In this document: positions 7,045-16,174 of the stretch, one piece after another | Layout: every line of letters begins with the position of its first letter | How positions within the stretch are numbered: position 1 is the first letter of the stretch | NCBI GenBank assembly: GCA_902604005.1 | Contig: CACKXH010000001.1 | Coordinates: 47,990 to 111,989 of the forward strand | Direction: 5' to 3' | Origin: an uncultured Pelagibacteraceae bacterium | Lineage (GTDB): Bacteria; Pseudomonadota; Alphaproteobacteria; Pelagibacterales; Pelagibacteraceae | DNA: 64,000 nt | Program-made: the position numbers and the translations under genes | Notes under the pieces: generated by a model | The model's database searches: none | Told to the model about the DNA's origin: nothing | The model's input: only the letters and a program-made list of their open reading frames with translations

Positions 7045-9812
7045 TGAGTTCAGAAAAAAGAAAAATTGCTTATATAGATGGAAAACCATATGAAATTGGT
7101 ACCAATCACACATCTATTTTAAAGTTTGTTAAAAGTTATATTGGAGAAAAAAAAGTTCCAACACTTTGCGATGATCCAAATCTTGCTCCATATGGTGCAT
7201 GTAGAGTTTGTTCTGTTGAAGTGGCATTAGAAAAAGATGGACCAACAAAAGTAGTTGCTTCATGTCATACTCCTGTAGCAGAAAATCAACATATCTTTAC
7301 GTCAAATGAAAACCTACAAAATTTAAGAAAAAATATTGTTGAATTAGTTCTTACTGATCATCCAATGGAATGTAATACTTGTGAAGTAAACAATAACTGT
7401 GAACTTCAAACTGTTGCAAATGATTTAGGTATCTCCAATCATAGATATAATAGTCCAAAACAACATAAAGGAATTCCAAGAGATACCTCTCATGACTACA
7501 TGAGAATGAATTTAGATAATTGTATCAATTGTGGGCGATGTGTAAGAGCTTGTGATGAAATTCAAGGTTCGTTTGTTCTTACAATGTCTGGAAGAGGATT
7601 TGAGTCTAGAATTACTACGGATAATGATATGATGTTTGGAGACTCTTCATGTGTATCTTGTGGGGCTTGTGCACATACTTGTCCTACTGATGCAATTTCT
7701 GACGTTTTCCAATCAAAATCAACTGCTGTAGATAAAAAAGTTAGAACAACATGCTCATATTGTGGTGTTGGATGTAATTTAGAAGCATCAATTAAAAATG
7801 ATAAAGTTGTAGCAATCGATACTCCAAAACAGACTGAAGTTAATGCAGGACACACTTGTATAAAAGGTAGGTATGCATTTGGTTTTTATGATCATCCAGA
7901 CAGATTAAAAACTCCATTAATTAAAAAAAATGGAAGATTTGAAGAAGCAAGTTGGGATGAAGCATACGATTTTATCAAAAAGGAAATGCAAAGAATTGTT
8001 AAAGATCATGGTCCTGATGCATTTGCTGGCATTTCATCTGCAAGATGTACTAATGAGGAAAATTATGTGTTTCAAAAAATGATAAGAGCAGCTGTAGGAA
8101 CTAATAGTGTTGATTGTTGTGCAAGAATTTGTCATTCACCAACTGCCTGGGGAATGCAACAAACTTTTGGTACTGGAGCAGCTACAAACTCTACTGAAGA
8201 TATTTATCATGCTGATCTTTTTTTAGTTATTGGAGCAAATCCAACAAATGCTCACCCGGTTACTGGAGCAAAAATAAAACAACAAGTGATGAAAGGTAAA
8301 AAACTAATTGTTTTAGATCCAATAACAACTGAGTTAGCAAAGTTAGCTGACTATCATATAAAATTAAGACCAGGAACAAATGTTGCAATACTGAACATGA
8401 TGCTGCATTTTATTATTAAATCAAAATTATATAATGCTGATTTTATCAGAGATCGAACAGAAGGATTTGATAATTTTTTAAAAGAAATTGAAAGACAAGA
8501 TGTTGATCATTTAGCAAAAGTTGCAGGTGTTGATAAACAATTAGTTAAAGAAGCTGCAATTGCTTATGCAACTGCAAAAAATTCAATGGAATTTCATGGA
8601 TTAGGAGTAACAGAACATGAACAAGGTTCAAAAACAGTAATGTTAATTGCTGACCTTGCAATGATAACTGGAAATATAGGAAGAAAAGGTGTTGGTGTAA
8701 ATCCTTTAAGGGGTCAGAATAATGTTCAGGGTGCAGCTGATATGGGATGCCAACCACATCAAGGTGCAGGTTATTTTGAAGTTTCAGACAAAAAAAATCA
8801 AAAATTTTACTCTGAAAAATATGGTGTAACTCATCCAACAAAAGCTGGACTAAAAATTCCACAAATGTTTGATGCTGCAATTAAAAAAGATATTAAAGGA
8901 ATATGGATTATTGGAGAGGATATTGTTCAAACTGATCCTAACAGTGCTCATGTTGTTGATGCAATGAACTCTCTAGAACTATTAGTTGTACAAGAAATAT
9001 TTATGAGTGAAACAGCAAAACTTGCTACTGTTGTTTTGCCTGGAACTACATTCTTAGAAAAAGACGGAACATTTACTAATACTGAAAGAAGAGTGCAAAG
9101 AGTTAACAGGGCTGTTCCTCCACTACCAGGAACAAAACCTGATGGAGTTATAGTAACTGATATGATGCAGAAACTTGGATTTAATCAACCAGACTATGAT
9201 GCTGATCAAGTGCTTGCAGAAATTGCTGATATAGTTCCTTTTTTCAAAGGTATAACTAGAGAAAGATTAGGAAAATTTGGATTACAATGGCCTGTAAAAG
9301 AGGATGGAACAGATACTCAAATTTTACATACAGAGGAATTTAAATTAGGAAGAGGTCGTCTAAAAAGCTTTGATTGGAAAGAATCTACTGAAATTACAAA
9401 TAACCAAAAAGACTATCCATTAATATTAACTACTAGCCGTGTTTTACAACATTACAATGCTGCCACAATGACTAGAAGAACTAATAATATAAATATTGTT
9501 GATGAAGATGTATTGTTAGTTCATCCTAAAGATGCAGCTGATAGAGATTTAAATACTGGGGATATTGGACGTTTGTATTCAGGTAGAGGCGAAGTTGCTC
9601 TTAAAGTAGAGATAACAGATAAAGTTAAAGAAGGTATTGTTTTTACAACGTTCCATTTTCCTGAACACATGGTGAATATGGTTACTGGACATGGAAAAGA
9701 TGAAGAAACAATGTGTGCAGAGTATAAAGTTTCTTCAGTACAAGTTCAAAAAATTTCAAATCAATTTAAAACTGAAGTTAAACCTAAAGAAAATCAAGCA
9801 GAAGTTAGTTAG
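7044..9812 (+). CDS. fdsA: Formate dehydrogenase catalytic (alpha) subunit, molybdopterin-dependent
   Basis: Oxidises formate to CO2 at a bis-molybdopterin guanine dinucleotide centre. The 922-residue chain reads: an N-terminal [2Fe-2S] ferredoxin domain (LCDDPNLAPYGACRVCSVEV), a NuoG-like His/Cys [4Fe-4S] domain (DHPMECNTCEVNNNCELQ), a two-cluster ferredoxin module (CINCGRCVRACDE and CVSCGACAHTCPTDA), a further [4Fe-4S] site (CSYCGVGCNLE), then the large molybdopterin domains. The metal ligand is Cys363 in CARICHSP followed by His364, encoded by TGT, so the enzyme is the cysteine and not the selenocysteine type. It partners with the fdsGB fusion. MobA, MoeA and FdhD nearby supply its cofactor. 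Confidence 0.96.
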   Translation: MSSEKRKIAYIDGKPYEIGTNHTSILKFVKSYIGEKKVPTLCDDPNLAPYGACRVCSVEVALEKDGPTKVVASCHTPVAENQHIFTSNENLQNLRKNIVELVLTDHPMECNTCEVNNNCELQTVANDLGISNHRYNSPKQHKGIPRDTSHDYMRMNLDNCINCGRCVRACDEIQGSFVLTMSGRGFESRITTDNDMMFGDSSCVSCGACAHTCPTDAISDVFQSKSTAVDKKVRTTCSYCGVGCNLEASIKNDKVVAIDTPKQTEVNAGHTCIKGRYAFGFYDHPDRLKTPLIKKNGRFEEASWDEAYDFIKKEMQRIVKDHGPDAFAGISSARCTNEENYVFQKMIRAAVGTNSVDCCARICHSPTAWGMQQTFGTGAATNSTEDIYHADLFLVIGANPTNAHPVTGAKIKQQVMKGKKLIVLDPITTELAKLADYHIKLRPGTNVAILNMMLHFIIKSKLYNADFIRDRTEGFDNFLKEIERQDVDHLAKVAGVDKQLVKEAAIAYATAKNSMEFHGLGVTEHEQGSKTVMLIADLAMITGNIGRKGVGVNPLRGQNNVQGAADMGCQPHQGAGYFEVSDKKNQKFYSEKYGVTHPTKAGLKIPQMFDAAIKKDIKGIWIIGEDIVQTDPNSAHVVDAMNSLELLVVQEIFMSETAKLATVVLPGTTFLEKDGTFTNTERRVQRVNRAVPPLPGTKPDGVIVTDMMQKLGFNQPDYDADQVLAEIADIVPFFKGITRERLGKFGLQWPVKEDGTDTQILHTEEFKLGRGRLKSFDWKESTEITNNQKDYPLILTTSRVLQHYNAATMTRRTNNINIVDEDVLLVHPKDAADRDLNTGDIGRLYSGRGEVALKVEITDKVKEGIVFTTFHFPEHMVNMVTGHGKDEETMCAEYKVSSVQVQKISNQFKTEVKPKENQAEVS

Positions 9813-9817
9813 ATCTA

Positions 9818-11266
9818 ATGACCATAGGATGGTGCTTTGATAATACTTATTCTAGATTACCAGAAGCATTTAAAGAAAATATAAATCCTATTCCAGTAAA
9901 AAAACCTGAATTAATAATATTAAATAATGATCTTGCAGAAAAACTAAATCTAAATTTTTCAAATTTAAATGATAAAGAAATCTCTGAATTATTTGCAGGA
10001 AATTCACTTCCACCAAAAAGTAATAGTATTGCTCAAGCTTATGCAGGTCATCAATTTGGACATTTCACAATGTTAGGTGATGGAAGAGCCGTTCTAATAG
10101 GTGAACATTTATCAAAAAAAAAAGAAAGATATGATATTCAATTTAAAGGTTCTGGAAAAACTGCTTTTTCAAGAAATGGTGATGGTAGAGCTGCACTAGG
10201 ACCAATGTTGAGAGAATATATTATTAGTGAAGCAATGCATAATCTAGCTATACCTACAACAAGAAGTTTAGCTGTTGTTAAAACTGGAGAGGATGTAATC
10301 AGAGAAACTTCTTTACCTGGTGCAGTTTTAACTAGAATAGCTTCAAGTCATATAAGAGTTGGAACTTTTCAATATATTGCTGCTAGACAAAGAAAGGATG
10401 AGCTTGAAACGTTATTAGATTATGTAATTCACAGACATTATCCAAGTATAAAAAATTCTAAAAATAGACCATTAGAACTATTAAATATTGTTTTAGAAAA
10501 ACAAATAAACCTAGTAGTAAATTGGATGAGAGTTGGTTTTATTCATGGCGTGATGAATACAGATAATATGAGTATCTCCGGAGAAACAATTGATTATGGA
10601 CCTTGTGCTTTTATGAATACTTATGATCCAAAAACTGTTTTTAGTTCTATAGATAAAATGGGAAGATATGCTTATTGCAATCAACCTATTATTACAAAAT
10701 GGAATCTTTCTAGATTTGCAGAATGTTTAATTCCGTTAATTGACAAAAATCAAGAAAAAGCAATTCAATTAGCAACTGAAATAATAAATTCTTTTGAAAA
10801 AAAATATGAAGAAAAATGGCTCAATATGATGAGAGATAAACTAGGCTTATTTGGTACTGATGAAAAAGATAAATTCTTAATTCTAGATTTGCTTACATGG
10901 ATGCATCAAAAAAAGGTCGATTACACCAATACTTTTTGTCAATTAATGAATGAAAAATTTAAAGAAGATAAAAATTATGAAGATCAGGATTTCCTAAATT
11001 GGAAAAAAAGATGGAATGAAAGATTAAAAACCAACAATAATACTCCTGAAAAATATATAAAATTGATGAAAACTGTAAATCCTCTTGTTGTTCCAAGAAA
11101 TCACAAAGTAGAGGAAGCTCTTGAAGCAGCAGAAAAAGGAAATTTAAAACCAGTCAATCTATTATTAGAGATTTTAAAAAAACCTTATACCAAACAAAAA
11201 AATATTTTTGATTACCAAGTTCCATCACCTTTCAACGAAGAATATCAAACTTTTTGCGGAACTTAA
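9818..11266 (+). CDS. selO: Protein adenylyltransferase SelO (YdiU family)
   Basis: Pseudokinase-fold enzyme that AMPylates protein Ser/Thr/Tyr in redox control. The 482-residue length is typical. Diagnostic parts include AYAGHQFGHFTMLGDGRA, FKGSGKTAFSRNGDGRAALG (nucleotide-binding region), MLREYIISEAMHNL, the catalytic-loop equivalent GVMNTDNMSI with the metal-site DYGPCAFM, and the C-terminal end TFCGT, whose near-terminal Cys is the conserved position that is selenocysteine in animal SelO. The gene begins 5 bp after fdsA on the same strand, so it is probably at the end of the formate dehydrogenase operon, although the functional link is not known. Confidence 0.93.
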   Translation: MTIGWCFDNTYSRLPEAFKENINPIPVKKPELIILNNDLAEKLNLNFSNLNDKEISELFAGNSLPPKSNSIAQAYAGHQFGHFTMLGDGRAVLIGEHLSKKKERYDIQFKGSGKTAFSRNGDGRAALGPMLREYIISEAMHNLAIPTTRSLAVVKTGEDVIRETSLPGAVLTRIASSHIRVGTFQYIAARQRKDELETLLDYVIHRHYPSIKNSKNRPLELLNIVLEKQINLVVNWMRVGFIHGVMNTDNMSISGETIDYGPCAFMNTYDPKTVFSSIDKMGRYAYCNQPIITKWNLSRFAECLIPLIDKNQEKAIQLATEIINSFEKKYEEKWLNMMRDKLGLFGTDEKDKFLILDLLTWMHQKKVDYTNTFCQLMNEKFKEDKNYEDQDFLNWKKRWNERLKTNNNTPEKYIKLMKTVNPLVVPRNHKVEEALEAAEKGNLKPVNLLLEILKKPYTKQKNIFDYQVPSPFNEEYQTFCGT

Positions 11267-11274
11267 GATAATAG

Positions 11275-12084
11275 ATGAAAACAAAACATAAAATTTTAAT
11301 AGCAAAATTTTTATCAAAATTATTAAAACTTTTTATATCTAAAAATCAAATTGTTATAAGAAATGAAATTAAGTGGAATTTAGATTTAGATGAAGGGATA
11401 GATTTATCAGTTTATTTGTTTGGCACTTCAGAGAGAAAAATATCAAATATAAAAACATTATTATCAAAAAAAAATGGCTCTCTAACAATTATAGATATTG
11501 GTGCCAATATTGGGTCTGTAAGTTTGCTTTTAGCTAAAATCCTAAAAAATTCAAAAGTTTTTGCGATAGAACCAACCAATTATGCTTACAATAAACTTTC
11601 AGAAAATTTAAAATTAAACAAAGAATTGGAAAATAGAGTCTTTTTAAGACAACTATTTATATCAAATAACAAAAAGCCTAAAGAAGTCTGGTCAAGTTGG
11701 AACTTTGATAAATCAAATAATAAACATCAAAAACATTTAGGGACACTTAAGGAAATCAAGCAGAATGCATACATTAAATTAGATGAATTTATAAAAGATG
11801 AAAATTTAAAAAATGTTGATTTTATAAAATTAGATGTTGATGGTTATGAATTGGATGCTTTAAGTAGTGGTGAAGATTTTTTAATAAAAAATAAACCGAT
11901 AATATTTATTGAAATAGCTCCATATTTGTACCCAGAATTTGGATATAGTTGTTTAGAATTAATTAAATTTATACAAAAACTAAATTACAATTTTTTGGAT
12001 GAAAATTTAGATGAGATTCCAAATATTTTTGATCAAATAGAAAAAATTAAAGATGGAGGTAGTAAAAATTTTTTTTTAATTTAA
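11275..12084 (+). CDS. FkbM-family SAM-dependent methyltransferase
   Basis: A 269-residue protein with a Rossmann SAM-binding core: IIDIGANIGSVSLLLAKIL (motif I), VFAIEPTNYAYNKL (acidic motif II), FIKLDVDGYELDAL and PIIFIEIAPYLY, the standard order of the FkbM family, which O-methylates sugars, lipids or antibiotics. The substrate cannot be named. It starts 8 bp after selO, and its stop shares the bases TTAA with the stop of the convergent flavoprotein gene, a 4 bp overlap. Confidence 0.85.
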   Translation: MKTKHKILIAKFLSKLLKLFISKNQIVIRNEIKWNLDLDEGIDLSVYLFGTSERKISNIKTLLSKKNGSLTIIDIGANIGSVSLLLAKILKNSKVFAIEPTNYAYNKLSENLKLNKELENRVFLRQLFISNNKKPKEVWSSWNFDKSNNKHQKHLGTLKEIKQNAYIKLDEFIKDENLKNVDFIKLDVDGYELDALSSGEDFLIKNKPIIFIEIAPYLYPEFGYSCLELIKFIQKLNYNFLDENLDEIPNIFDQIEKIKDGGSKNFFLI

Positions 12085-13184
12085 AGAACGTAAGGTTCCG
12101 GTCTAGCTTTTTTGCCCAACACTCTTTCAACAGCCATATTCGAAATATCTATTGATTGATAGGCACCAGTAGTAATTAATTCTGTTAACGCTCTTCCAAT
12201 TCCTGGAGCTTGCATAAGACCTCTGCCAGTAAAACCTGTTGCCAAATAAACATTTTCAAATTTTGGATGCTTTCCAACTACAGCATTATTATCAAGTCTG
12301 TTACAATCATAATAACCAGCCCATCCTCCTGTGAGTTTAAGTTCTTCCATTGCAGGAATTCTGTGAGCCAATGCAGGCCATACAAGTTGTTCAAAATCAT
12401 CCCATGCAGGTTCAAGATCCTTAGCATCAAAAATAGATTTCGGTGATCCCGCTAAGTATTCTTTACCTTCTGGTCTCCAGTATACTCCTGTCGTCAAATC
12501 TCCTGTTAATGGCATTTCAGGTATATGCTTTGGACACTTTACTCTAAATACCGTGTGTTTTTGTGGTTCAACTGGAATATCCTCTAAAAGCTCTTTAGTC
12601 CAACAACCTGCGGCAGAAATAATTGTTTTAGCTTTTATTTCTGAAAGTGTTTTAACTTCTCCTTTTATAAATTCAGCTCCTAGTTCCATTGCTTTACTTT
12701 TGAGTGCGCCATGAAACATAAATGGATCTATCCATCCTTCACTTTGATTATCTGTAAAAGTAGCTGTTTCAATACCTTCACTATTAATGTATGGAAAATA
12801 TTTAATCAATTCTGTTCCCTTTATATTTTTTGTTCCTGCATCACATGCTTTATGATTTTCTAAAGCTTTATATTGTTCTTCTGCATGCTCAGGTCCAAAC
12901 ATTAATAAATATCCATTAGTCACCATACTTGCAGTTGGTTTAGGATTTTTTTCAGTTTTAAGCAACTCTGGTATTTGAAAAATAAATTCCCTTGCAAATT
13001 TACCAAGTAATATATTTTCTGTTTGAAAAAATTGTCGCCTAAAACCACCCAACGACAATGGAAAAGAGGCTGTTTTATATGTTGGGTCTCTTTCGATTAC
13101 TTTTACTTTTCTACCTTCTTTGGACAAAAAATAAGCTGTAGCAGTACCTATTATTCCTCCACCAATTATAACTACATCATCCAT
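12081..13184 (-). CDS. FAD-dependent oxidoreductase, DAO (amino-acid/sarcosine oxidase-like) family
   Basis: Flavoenzyme that probably oxidises a secondary amine or amino acid. The chosen start at 13184 gives 367 residues and places the dinucleotide-binding motif IIGGGIIGTATAYFLSKEG right at the N terminus, as is normal; an upstream ATG at 13238 would add 18 residues lying inside tspO. Later segments are SLGGFRRQFF, SEGWIDPFMFHGAL, ISAAGCWTKELL, a YLAGSPK loop and the C-terminal ATGFTGRGLMQAPGIGRALTE. Relatives oxidise glycine, sarcosine, dimethylglycine or D-amino acids. With creatinase and glycine cleavage in the same window a sarcosine-type substrate is tempting but unproven. Confidence 0.85.
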   Translation of the reverse strand: MDDVVIIGGGIIGTATAYFLSKEGRKVKVIERDPTYKTASFPLSLGGFRRQFFQTENILLGKFAREFIFQIPELLKTEKNPKPTASMVTNGYLLMFGPEHAEEQYKALENHKACDAGTKNIKGTELIKYFPYINSEGIETATFTDNQSEGWIDPFMFHGALKSKAMELGAEFIKGEVKTLSEIKAKTIISAAGCWTKELLEDIPVEPQKHTVFRVKCPKHIPEMPLTGDLTTGVYWRPEGKEYLAGSPKSIFDAKDLEPAWDDFEQLVWPALAHRIPAMEELKLTGGWAGYYDCNRLDNNAVVGKHPKFENVYLATGFTGRGLMQAPGIGRALTELITTGAYQSIDISNMAVERVLGKKARPEPYVL

Positions 13185-13186
13185 AT

Positions 13187-13654
13187 TTAATTCAATATCA
13201 GTAAGCTTAGATTTAGAAATAGTGCATAGGTAGTCCAAAGTAAATAGGGAATCATAAGATAATAGCTCACTAAATTGACACGTTTAAATCTTTGAATAAT
13301 TATAATTATCAAAAAAATTAATACCAAAAGGACCATGAGCGCAAATAAAATTTGGTGTAAACCAAAGAAAACGATACTCCAAGTTGTATTAAACACTATA
13401 TGGATAAAATAAATAAAAATTGTATTCACATCTCTATTTTTACTGTGCCAAAAAAGCCAAATAGCTACCGTCATCATTAAATATAATGTTGTCCAAACAG
13501 GAGCAAAAACCCAGTCTGGTGGGTTATAGTTTGACTTTAATAGTTGAGAATACCAAGGTTCTTTAAAAGTAACTGTCACAATTCCTCCAATAAATGAGGC
13601 AGAATACGTAATTACAAAAAAAAGAACAAATGATAGAAATTTATTTTTTAACAT
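13187..13654 (-). CDS. tspO: TspO/MBR family tryptophan-rich membrane protein
   Basis: Five-helix membrane protein that binds porphyrins and related ligands in other bacteria and modulates tetrapyrrole and stress responses. Family marks are GIVTVTFKEPWYSQLLKSNY, PPDWVFAPVWTTLYLMMTVA and the Trp-rich helices ending LLWTTYALFLNLSLLILN. I take the start at 13654 (156 residues), which is normal for TspO; an ATG at 13672 would add six residues. A perfect TATAAT on this strand lies at 13661-13666, just upstream of the chosen start, so the message may be leaderless or have a very short leader. The gene ends 2 bp before the flavoprotein start, suggesting an operon. Confidence 0.9.
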   Translation of the reverse strand: MLKNKFLSFVLFFVITYSASFIGGIVTVTFKEPWYSQLLKSNYNPPDWVFAPVWTTLYLMMTVAIWLFWHSKNRDVNTIFIYFIHIVFNTTWSIVFFGLHQILFALMVLLVLIFLIIIIIQRFKRVNLVSYYLMIPYLLWTTYALFLNLSLLILN

Positions 13655-13678
13655 ATAAGTATTATACATCACTATAGT

Positions 13679-14440
13679 ATGAATAAAAAAACTATTTGGA
13701 TAACAGGTGGAAGCACAGGTATAGGCAAAGCTGTAGCAATTAAGTTTGCTAATAAAGGCTGGAATGTTGCAATTTCTGCAAGAAGAAAAAATCTTCTTAA
13801 AGAGATTTCAGATAACAATGAAAATATTTATGAATTCCCCCTTGATGTTACTGATAAGTCAAAATGTAAAGAGGTTTTTCAGGAAATTGAAAGTAAATTT
13901 AAGAATATTGATATTTGTTTTTTTTCAACTGGAACTTGGAATCCAAAAAAAGAAAAGGACATTGATGTTGAGCAAATAGAGGATGTTTTTAAAGTAAATT
14001 TTTTTGGAACTTTAAATAGTATTAAGGCAGTAGAAGAATATTTCAAAAATAAAAAAAATGGTATTATTACAATAGTTTCCTCTATAGCTGGATACAGAGG
14101 CCTACCTAATTCTACTGGGTATGGGCCTTCGAAATCAGCTCTAAATAATTTAGCAGAGAGTTTATATTTTGATTTTAAAAGATCAAATGTACGAGTTTGC
14201 TTAGTAAGCCCAGGATTTATCAAAACACCTATGACGGATAAAAATGATTTTAAAATGCCTTTTTTGAAAAGTACTGAATATGCTGCTGAAAAAATTTATG
14301 ATGGTTTAATAAATAAAAATGTTTTTGAAATTCATTTTCCAAAATCTTTAACTTTAATACTTAAATTATTTAGTTTTTTACCTAGTAAAATTTATTTTGG
14401 TTTATTGGGAAAAATGACTAAATACCAAAAGAAAAATTAA
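13679..14440 (+). CDS. Short-chain dehydrogenase/reductase (SDR)
   Basis: NAD(P)-dependent oxidoreductase of 253 residues, classical SDR length. It shows the cofactor motif WITGGSTGIGKAVA at the N terminus, the SARRK segment after the second strand that favours NADP(H), VSSIAGYRGLP with the catalytic Ser, and the active-site pair YGPSKSAL (Tyr and Lys), then VSPGFIKTPMT. The substrate is unknown. It converges with the DUF3833 lipoprotein gene, sharing TTAA as both stops. In Rhodobacter relatives an SDR accompanies the DUF3833/CFA/DUF1365 genes, so it may act on modified lipids; that is inference from gene neighbourhood. Confidence 0.9.
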   Translation: MNKKTIWITGGSTGIGKAVAIKFANKGWNVAISARRKNLLKEISDNNENIYEFPLDVTDKSKCKEVFQEIESKFKNIDICFFSTGTWNPKKEKDIDVEQIEDVFKVNFFGTLNSIKAVEEYFKNKKNGIITIVSSIAGYRGLPNSTGYGPSKSALNNLAESLYFDFKRSNVRVCLVSPGFIKTPMTDKNDFKMPFLKSTEYAAEKIYDGLINKNVFEIHFPKSLTLILKLFSFLPSKIYFGLLGKMTKYQKKN

Positions 14441-14991
14441 TCTTTAACAAATACAACTGTTAATTCAGCCACTTTAAAACCAAACTTAGTCATTGTAGCT
14501 CTATTAATAGCTACACGATCATCTTGTTTAAAAATCCAATCATCAAATGTAATTTTGATTTCTTTACCTTTAACAGGTACCAGTAAAACATATTCGAATT
14601 TAAAAGCTGGACCATAAGAATAACCTTTGGCTTTACCAACAACATCCCCTGCTGTCCCCTCATAATTATTGTCATCAATTTTAGTTATTTGCCATTGTCT
14701 AGTTTGAATTTCTCCATCATCCCAGTCAAATTTTTCATCAAGTATTAATTTTTTTCCATCCCATTTTCCATTTAAAATAGCCGAAAATTGTCTTGTAACT
14801 TTGCCAGATCTATTTTGAAGAACACCCCAAGCTTTTACGTTTCCTGATAAATACTCTTCAATAATCAATCTTGGTTTTTTATCTTTAAAATCTTCTGGTT
14901 TCATAGAACTATTTAATGAACAACTTGTAATTAAGAATAATGAAATTATCAATAAAATTGATTTAAACTGTTTAATGTCACGCATATTCAT
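14437..14991 (-). CDS. DUF3833-family lipoprotein
   Basis: A 184-residue protein with a lipoprotein signal: positively charged start, hydrophobic stretch SILLIISLFLIT and lipobox ITSC, so the mature protein is probably anchored by its acylated Cys in the periplasm. The body is a beta-rich domain with repeated short strands (GVLQNRSGKVTRQFSAILNG, KWDGKKLILDEKF, DDGEIQTRQW, KGYSYGPAFKF), matching DUF3833, which resembles a lipocalin-like barrel. Function is not established. It is the last gene of the FAD/DUF1365/CFA cluster, 4 bp after the methyltransferase. Confidence 0.85.
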   Translation of the reverse strand: MNMRDIKQFKSILLIISLFLITSCSLNSSMKPEDFKDKKPRLIIEEYLSGNVKAWGVLQNRSGKVTRQFSAILNGKWDGKKLILDEKFDWDDGEIQTRQWQITKIDDNNYEGTAGDVVGKAKGYSYGPAFKFEYVLLVPVKGKEIKITFDDWIFKQDDRVAINRATMTKFGFKVAELTVVFVKD

Positions 14992-14995
14992 TTTT

Positions 14996-16174
14996 TTATT
15001 TATTTTGAATTGAAAATTGTATTAAATCAATATTCTTAGATTTAAAACCAGCTTCGCAATAACACAAGTAAAACTCCCACATTCTTTTAAAAGTCAAGTC
15101 AAAACCTTGGTTTTTGATTAAGTCCCATTTTTTATTAAATTCGTCTCTCCATATGGACAAAGTATTTGAATAATGATCAGCATAAGATTCGTAAGACTTT
15201 ATAGTTAAACCATTATCAGAAACATATTTATTAATACTATTCTTATTTGGAAGGAAGCCACCCGGAAAAATATATTTTTGAATAAAATCTTCTTTATTTT
15301 TATATCTATCAAATAAAGCATCATCAATTGTAATAGCTTGAATGGCAGCTTTGCCATTTTTTGATAAATTATTTTTTATAGTTTTAAAATAACTCTCTAA
15401 ATAATTTTGACCCACAGCTTCAATCATTTCTATTGATGCTATTGAATTATATTTATTCTTTAAATCTCTATAGTCTTTAATCTCAATATTAACTTTTTCA
15501 TTTAAACCACAATTGTGAATTCTTTGTTTAGCATACTCAAATTGTTTTTTTGAAATTGTAATGCAATCAAGTTTTACATCATATTTTTTTCCAAGATATT
15601 CTGCAAAACCTCCCCATCCACATCCTATTTCTAAAACTTTATCACCACTGCTAGGTTTGATTAAATCTATTAGTTTTTGATATTTATTATTTTGTGCATC
15701 TGATAAATTTTTATTATCATTGTCAAAAATAGCACTTGAATAAGTCAATGTCTTATCAAGCCATAGAGAGAAAAATTCATTTCCTAGATCATAATGTCTA
15801 GCTATATTTTCTTTACTTCTATTTTTTGTGTTCTTAATAAAAATATTTTTTAAAAAATTAATAAATGGAAAATCTAGTAAACCTGAAAATTTATGAATTT
15901 GATTTATGTTTCTAGCTGTAACTTCTATTAAATCTGATAAATTATTAGTCTCAAATTCATTTTTCATATAAGACTCTGCGAACCCAACACTTCCTCCTTT
16001 TATAAGATTAAAAGTGAAATTCTTTTTTCTTATTTTAAGATTTGCTTTTAATTGGTCATTCGGATTACCAAATTTAAAAAACTTACCATCATGATTAGTT
16101 ATTTCTAAGTATCCATATTTTATATTATTTAAAGAACTAAAAACAATTTTGTCTGAAATTTCAAATAAATTCAT
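14996..16174 (-). CDS. Cyclopropane-fatty-acyl-phospholipid synthase family methyltransferase
   Basis: SAM-dependent enzyme that modifies the double bond of unsaturated phospholipid acyl chains. The 392-residue protein has the CFA layout: an N-terminal lipid-binding region, RHYDLGNEFFSLWLDKTLTY, the SAM motif VLEIGCGWGGFAEYL, SIEMIEAVGQNY, IQAITIDD and FIQKYIFPGGFLP. It overlaps DUF1365 by one base and follows the flavoprotein. True CFA synthases make cyclopropane rings, whereas the close homologue UfaM of Rhodobacter sphaeroides methylates to start furan fatty acid synthesis. The DUF1365 and FAD neighbours here favour the second type, but the sequence alone does not decide it. Confidence 0.88.
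   Translation of the reverse strand: MNLFEISDKIVFSSLNNIKYGYLEITNHDGKFFKFGNPNDQLKANLKIRKKNFTFNLIKGGSVGFAESYMKNEFETNNLSDLIEVTARNINQIHKFSGLLDFPFINFLKNIFIKNTKNRSKENIARHYDLGNEFFSLWLDKTLTYSSAIFDNDNKNLSDAQNNKYQKLIDLIKPSSGDKVLEIGCGWGGFAEYLGKKYDVKLDCITISKKQFEYAKQRIHNCGLNEKVNIEIKDYRDLKNKYNSIASIEMIEAVGQNYLESYFKTIKNNLSKNGKAAIQAITIDDALFDRYKNKEDFIQKYIFPGGFLPNKNSINKYVSDNGLTIKSYESYADHYSNTLSIWRDEFNKKWDLIKNQGFDLTFKRMWEFYLCYCEAGFKSKNIDLIQFSIQNK

Noticed and set aside
8130..8132. Possible selenocysteine at the formate dehydrogenase active site
   Set aside because: The codon is TGT (Cys363), not TGA, and no SECIS-like hairpin is needed.
7562..8880. Minus-strand open frames inside fdsA (97 and 111 codons)
   Set aside because: fdsA is complete and strongly conserved; these antisense frames have no recognisable domain.
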